The notes under the pieces: generated by a model
Told to the model about the DNA's origin: nothing
The model's database searches: none
The model's input: the letters and a program-made list of their open reading frames with translations, nothing else
Assembly: GCA_003648125.1 (NCBI GenBank)
Contig: QMOE01000086.1
Location: 1-7,843, forward strand
Direction of reading: 5' to 3'
Length of the DNA stretch: 7,843 nt
From: Chloroflexota bacterium
GTDB lineage: Bacteria; Chloroflexota; Anaerolineae; B4-G1
Position numbers and translations under genes: made by a program
Part shown: piece by piece, positions 6,342 through 7,843 of the stretch
Position numbering within the stretch: the first letter of the stretch is position 1
Layout: every line of letters starts with the position of its first letter

Positions 6342-6358
6342 TTCTTGTGGAGCAAAAA

Positions 6359-6387
6359 TTGCGCTTGCGATGATCATGAGGTAAAAT
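6359..6387 (+). promoter_or_regulatory. Possible promoter for the dehydrogenase gene
   Basis: TTGCGC (6359-6364) and TAAAAT (6382-6387) are spaced 17 bases apart, giving a weak -35 and a good -10 match. The surrounding stretch 6350-6440 is clearly AT-richer than the genes and follows the terminator hairpin, so a new transcription start here is likely. The exact boxes are tentative; TATACT at 6401-6406 is another -10 candidate, without a clear -35. Confidence 0.35.
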
Positions 6388-6462
6388 AAGCAAAGTAAGG
6401 TATACTTCGTTCGAGCACTCAACTCGAAACATTCAACTCAGTACAAGGAGGCACAACACCAG

Positions 6463-7488
6463 ATGCGTCAAAAGAACATTCGAGTGATCCACTACGGACT
6501 AGGCCCTATCGGCAGTCTGATCGCCCGTATTGTAGCCGAGCGGCCCGGTTTGGAAATCGTGGGGGCGATTGACATCGCGCCGGACAAGGTCGGGCGGGAC
6601 GTTGGCGAGGTCATTGGCCTGGAGCGTGAGCTGGGCGTGATCGTCTCGGCGGACGCGGCAGCCACGCTAAGGAGCGCCAAAGCCGACATCGCCATTCACA
6701 CCGTCGGTTCATACCTGGAACGCGAGACCCCCCGTTTGAAAGCGGTCATCGAGGCCGGGACCAGCGTTGTATCCACCTGCGAGGAGCTGGCCTACCCCCA
6801 GTTCAAGCACCCGCAGATCGCCGCTGAGCTGAATGCGCTGGCCAGGGAGCACGGCGTTACTGTTCTGGGCAGCGGCGTCAATCCCGGCTTCATCCAGGAT
6901 ACTATCGCCGTGGTACTGAGCGGAATCTGCCGCGACATCCGCCACATTCGCGTGTACCGGCGGGTGGATACCGGCGAGCGGCGCGAGAATTTGCAGCGCA
7001 AAGCCGGGGCTGGGCTCACCGTGGACGAGTTCCGCGCTCAGGCCACGGCCGGTGGAGTGCACGTCGGGCTGACACAGTCATTGCAGGCCATTGCCGAGGC
7101 CATCGGCTGGAAATTAGACCGCGTAGAGGAGACTGTTGAGCCGGTCGTTGCCGAGGAGACAGTGCGTAGCCAGTTCTTCGTCGTGCAGCCCGGCCAGGTG
7201 AAGGGATTGCACCAGATGGCCCGTGGCTGGCGCGGTGGAGAGGAGGTGCTTACCCTTGACCTCCTGATGTACATCGGCCTGGCCGAGCCAGAGGACACAG
7301 TGATTATCGAGGGCACACGCCCCCTGGAGATGCGCATCAAGGGAGTGCATGGCGACTCGGCCACCGCTGCCATCGTGGTCAACGCCATCCCCCGCGTGCT
7401 GAACGCCCCGCCGGGTCTGGTGACTATGACCAATCTGCCCGTCGTTAGCGCCACCCTGTGCGACGTGCGGACGAAAGTCGTGGGGTAG
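6463..7488 (+). CDS. NAD(P)-dependent dehydrogenase of the dihydrodipicolinate reductase / 2,4-diaminopentanoate dehydrogenase type
   Basis: This 341-residue protein opens with a Rossmann fold: a strand IRVIHYGLGPIG with the GxGxxG motif at residues 12-17, and Asp37 at the end of the second strand (AIDIAPDKVG). HTVGSYL (79-85), VVSTCEELAYP (102-112) and GSGVNPGFIQD (136-146) are typical of the diaminopentanoate-dehydrogenase group within the DapB-like superfamily. The characterised member, Ord of ornithine-fermenting clostridia, removes an amino group oxidatively from 2,4-diaminopentanoate. Many family members are uncharacterised, so the substrate here is open. AGGAGG (6446-6451) precedes ATG 6463 by 11 bases. 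A hairpin terminator and a promoter-like stretch separate it from the methyltransferase genes, so it is probably its own transcription unit. Possible roles are handling a demethylated amino acid or amine, or a function unrelated to demethylation. Confidence 0.82.
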   Translation: MRQKNIRVIHYGLGPIGSLIARIVAERPGLEIVGAIDIAPDKVGRDVGEVIGLERELGVIVSADAAATLRSAKADIAIHTVGSYLERETPRLKAVIEAGTSVVSTCEELAYPQFKHPQIAAELNALAREHGVTVLGSGVNPGFIQDTIAVVLSGICRDIRHIRVYRRVDTGERRENLQRKAGAGLTVDEFRAQATAGGVHVGLTQSLQAIAEAIGWKLDRVEETVEPVVAEETVRSQFFVVQPGQVKGLHQMARGWRGGEEVLTLDLLMYIGLAEPEDTVIIEGTRPLEMRIKGVHGDSATAAIVVNAIPRVLNAPPGLVTMTNLPVVSATLCDVRTKVVG

Positions 7489-7538
7489 TTGCGCGGTTCA
7501 ATCAGATGCCGGGCACTGCACACACATACGATTTCCTG

Positions 7539-7566
7539 TTGACTATATCGGATTTTATGGTATACT
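7539..7566 (+). promoter_or_regulatory. Sigma-70-like promoter reading into the palindromic element
   Basis: TTGACT (7539-7544) and TATACT (7561-7566) are 16 bases apart, each one mismatch from consensus. It is the best promoter match in the window. The -10 box lies within the left arm of the inverted repeat, while the -35 is outside it. Transcription would start near 7573 and run through the structured element towards whatever follows the window. Confidence 0.5.
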
Positions 7567-7722
7567 AACTGCACGCGGAATTTTCTATCTCGCTCCAGGC
7601 GGATTGCCAAATCCGGCGGCTTAGTGCCCGAAATTTGTGCTAAATCACCGCCAATGGCCTAGATTTGACAATCCAGGCCGAGCAATGGTGGAAATTTTAG
7701 CGTGCGCTTAGTATATCATAAA
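7554..7722. mobile_element. 169-bp near-palindromic, MITE-like element
   Basis: The ends 7554-7576 and 7700-7722 match as inverted repeats at 20 of 23 positions. The best-conserved parts are TTTATG, TATACTAA and GCACGC. Further in, GGATTG-x-CAAATC (7601-7613) recurs inverted at 7662-7674, and GGCGG (7615-7619) pairs with CCGCC (7648-7652). TTAG (7621-7624) also pairs with CTAA (7640-7643). The centre is GAAATTTG. The whole unit could fold as one long interrupted hairpin, or as smaller ones (7600-7615; 7656-7679). No transposase is encoded. The arms contain a TATA step, so a TA target duplication of IS630/mariner type is possible but cannot be shown from one copy. A structured non-coding RNA behind the 7539 promoter is the alternative. 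Confidence 0.55.
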
Positions 7723-7750
7723 CGCGGCTTCCGGCCGCAACCGATCTTTG

Positions 7751-7823
7751 GGACACGGATTCACACGGATTCCACAGATTTCTGTTTCTTTTTTCTCCGT
7801 GTTCATCCGTGTAATCCGTGTCC
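7751..7823. repeat. Long palindrome made of about 10-bp ACACGGAT units
   Basis: GGACACGGATT (7751-7761) plus ACACGGAT (7763-7770) pair with ATCCGTGT (7805-7812) plus AATCCGTGTCC (7813-7823). This gives 19 bp with a single unpaired C at 7762. The 34-base loop is T-rich. TCCGTGT occurs three times on the right (7796, 7806, 7815) and ACACGGA twice on the left (7753, 7763), at a period of 9-10 bases. This looks like a dispersed intergenic repeat, and the T-rich loop could help stop transcription on the + strand. Confidence 0.75.
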
Positions 7824-7843
7824 TACAAAAATTCTCGCGCATA

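Larger units (their letters stand above)
7489..7843. other. Gene-free terminal region rich in palindromes
   Basis: No credible gene lies in these 355 bases on either strand. The longest ATG-led frame I could trace after the promoter-like boxes is 8 codons (7685-7711) with no clear ribosome-binding site. The region holds promoter-like boxes at 7539-7566, a 169-bp near-palindrome (7554-7722), a short GCGGC/GCCGC hairpin (7724-7738) and a long repeat-built palindrome (7751-7823). It is AT-richer than the coding part. Confidence 0.75.

Noticed and set aside
7685..7711. Eight-codon open frame downstream of the promoter-like boxes at 7539-7566, as a leader peptide
   Set aside because: There is no convincing ribosome-binding site, and the frame lies inside the palindromic element, so it is most likely chance.
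7490..7740. Cobalamin riboswitch in a B12-related neighbourhood
   Set aside because: I looked for the conserved B12-box type core in the terminal region and in the gaps at 814-915 and 6280-6462 and saw none. The structure present is a simple inverted repeat.

Overview
The window looks like GC-rich bacterial DNA, most likely from an anaerobic Chloroflexota (Anaerolineae-like) genome. That assignment is an inference from gene content, codon use and the style of the intergenic palindromic repeats; no taxonomic marker is present. All seven recognisable genes are on the + strand, and no rRNA, tRNA, CRISPR array or transposase is visible.

Layout. Positions 1-813 hold the 3' part of an OpuAC/ProX-type glycine betaine/choline-binding protein of an ABC importer; its start, and any permease and ATPase genes, lie outside the window. 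A perfect 12-bp stem-loop (853-882) separates it from a tight block: a MtbC/MttC-type corrinoid protein (916-1551), an iron-containing alcohol dehydrogenase whose ATG directly abuts the corrinoid stop codon (1552-2613), a small protein with the MetH-reactivation fold that probably starts inside the dehydrogenase gene (2582-3292), and two non-identical trimethylamine-methyltransferase (MttB) superfamily proteins (3311-4756 and 4831-6279). A palindromic repeat lies between the two methyltransferase genes. A 12-bp hairpin at 6313-6341 probably ends this unit. A separate gene (6463-7488) encodes a dihydrodipicolinate-reductase-like NAD(P)-dependent dehydrogenase of the 2,4-diaminopentanoate dehydrogenase type. 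The last 355 bases have no gene. They hold a 169-bp near-palindromic, MITE-like element and a second palindrome built from about 10-bp repeats.

How the genes fit together (inference). A quaternary amine such as glycine betaine, choline, carnitine or proline betaine is imported. One or both MttB-like proteins move a methyl group to the Co(I) corrinoid protein, and the MetH-activation-domain protein probably rescues corrinoid that has oxidised to Co(II). Neither methyltransferase gene has an in-frame amber codon and four of the seven genes end in TAG, so this is a pyrrolysine-independent system like the glycine betaine methyltransferase MtgB. The second methyltransferase, which would pass the methyl group from the corrinoid to tetrahydrofolate, is not in the window. 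The roles of the alcohol dehydrogenase and of the diaminopentanoate-dehydrogenase-like protein are not explained by the known pathway and are the most open functional questions here.
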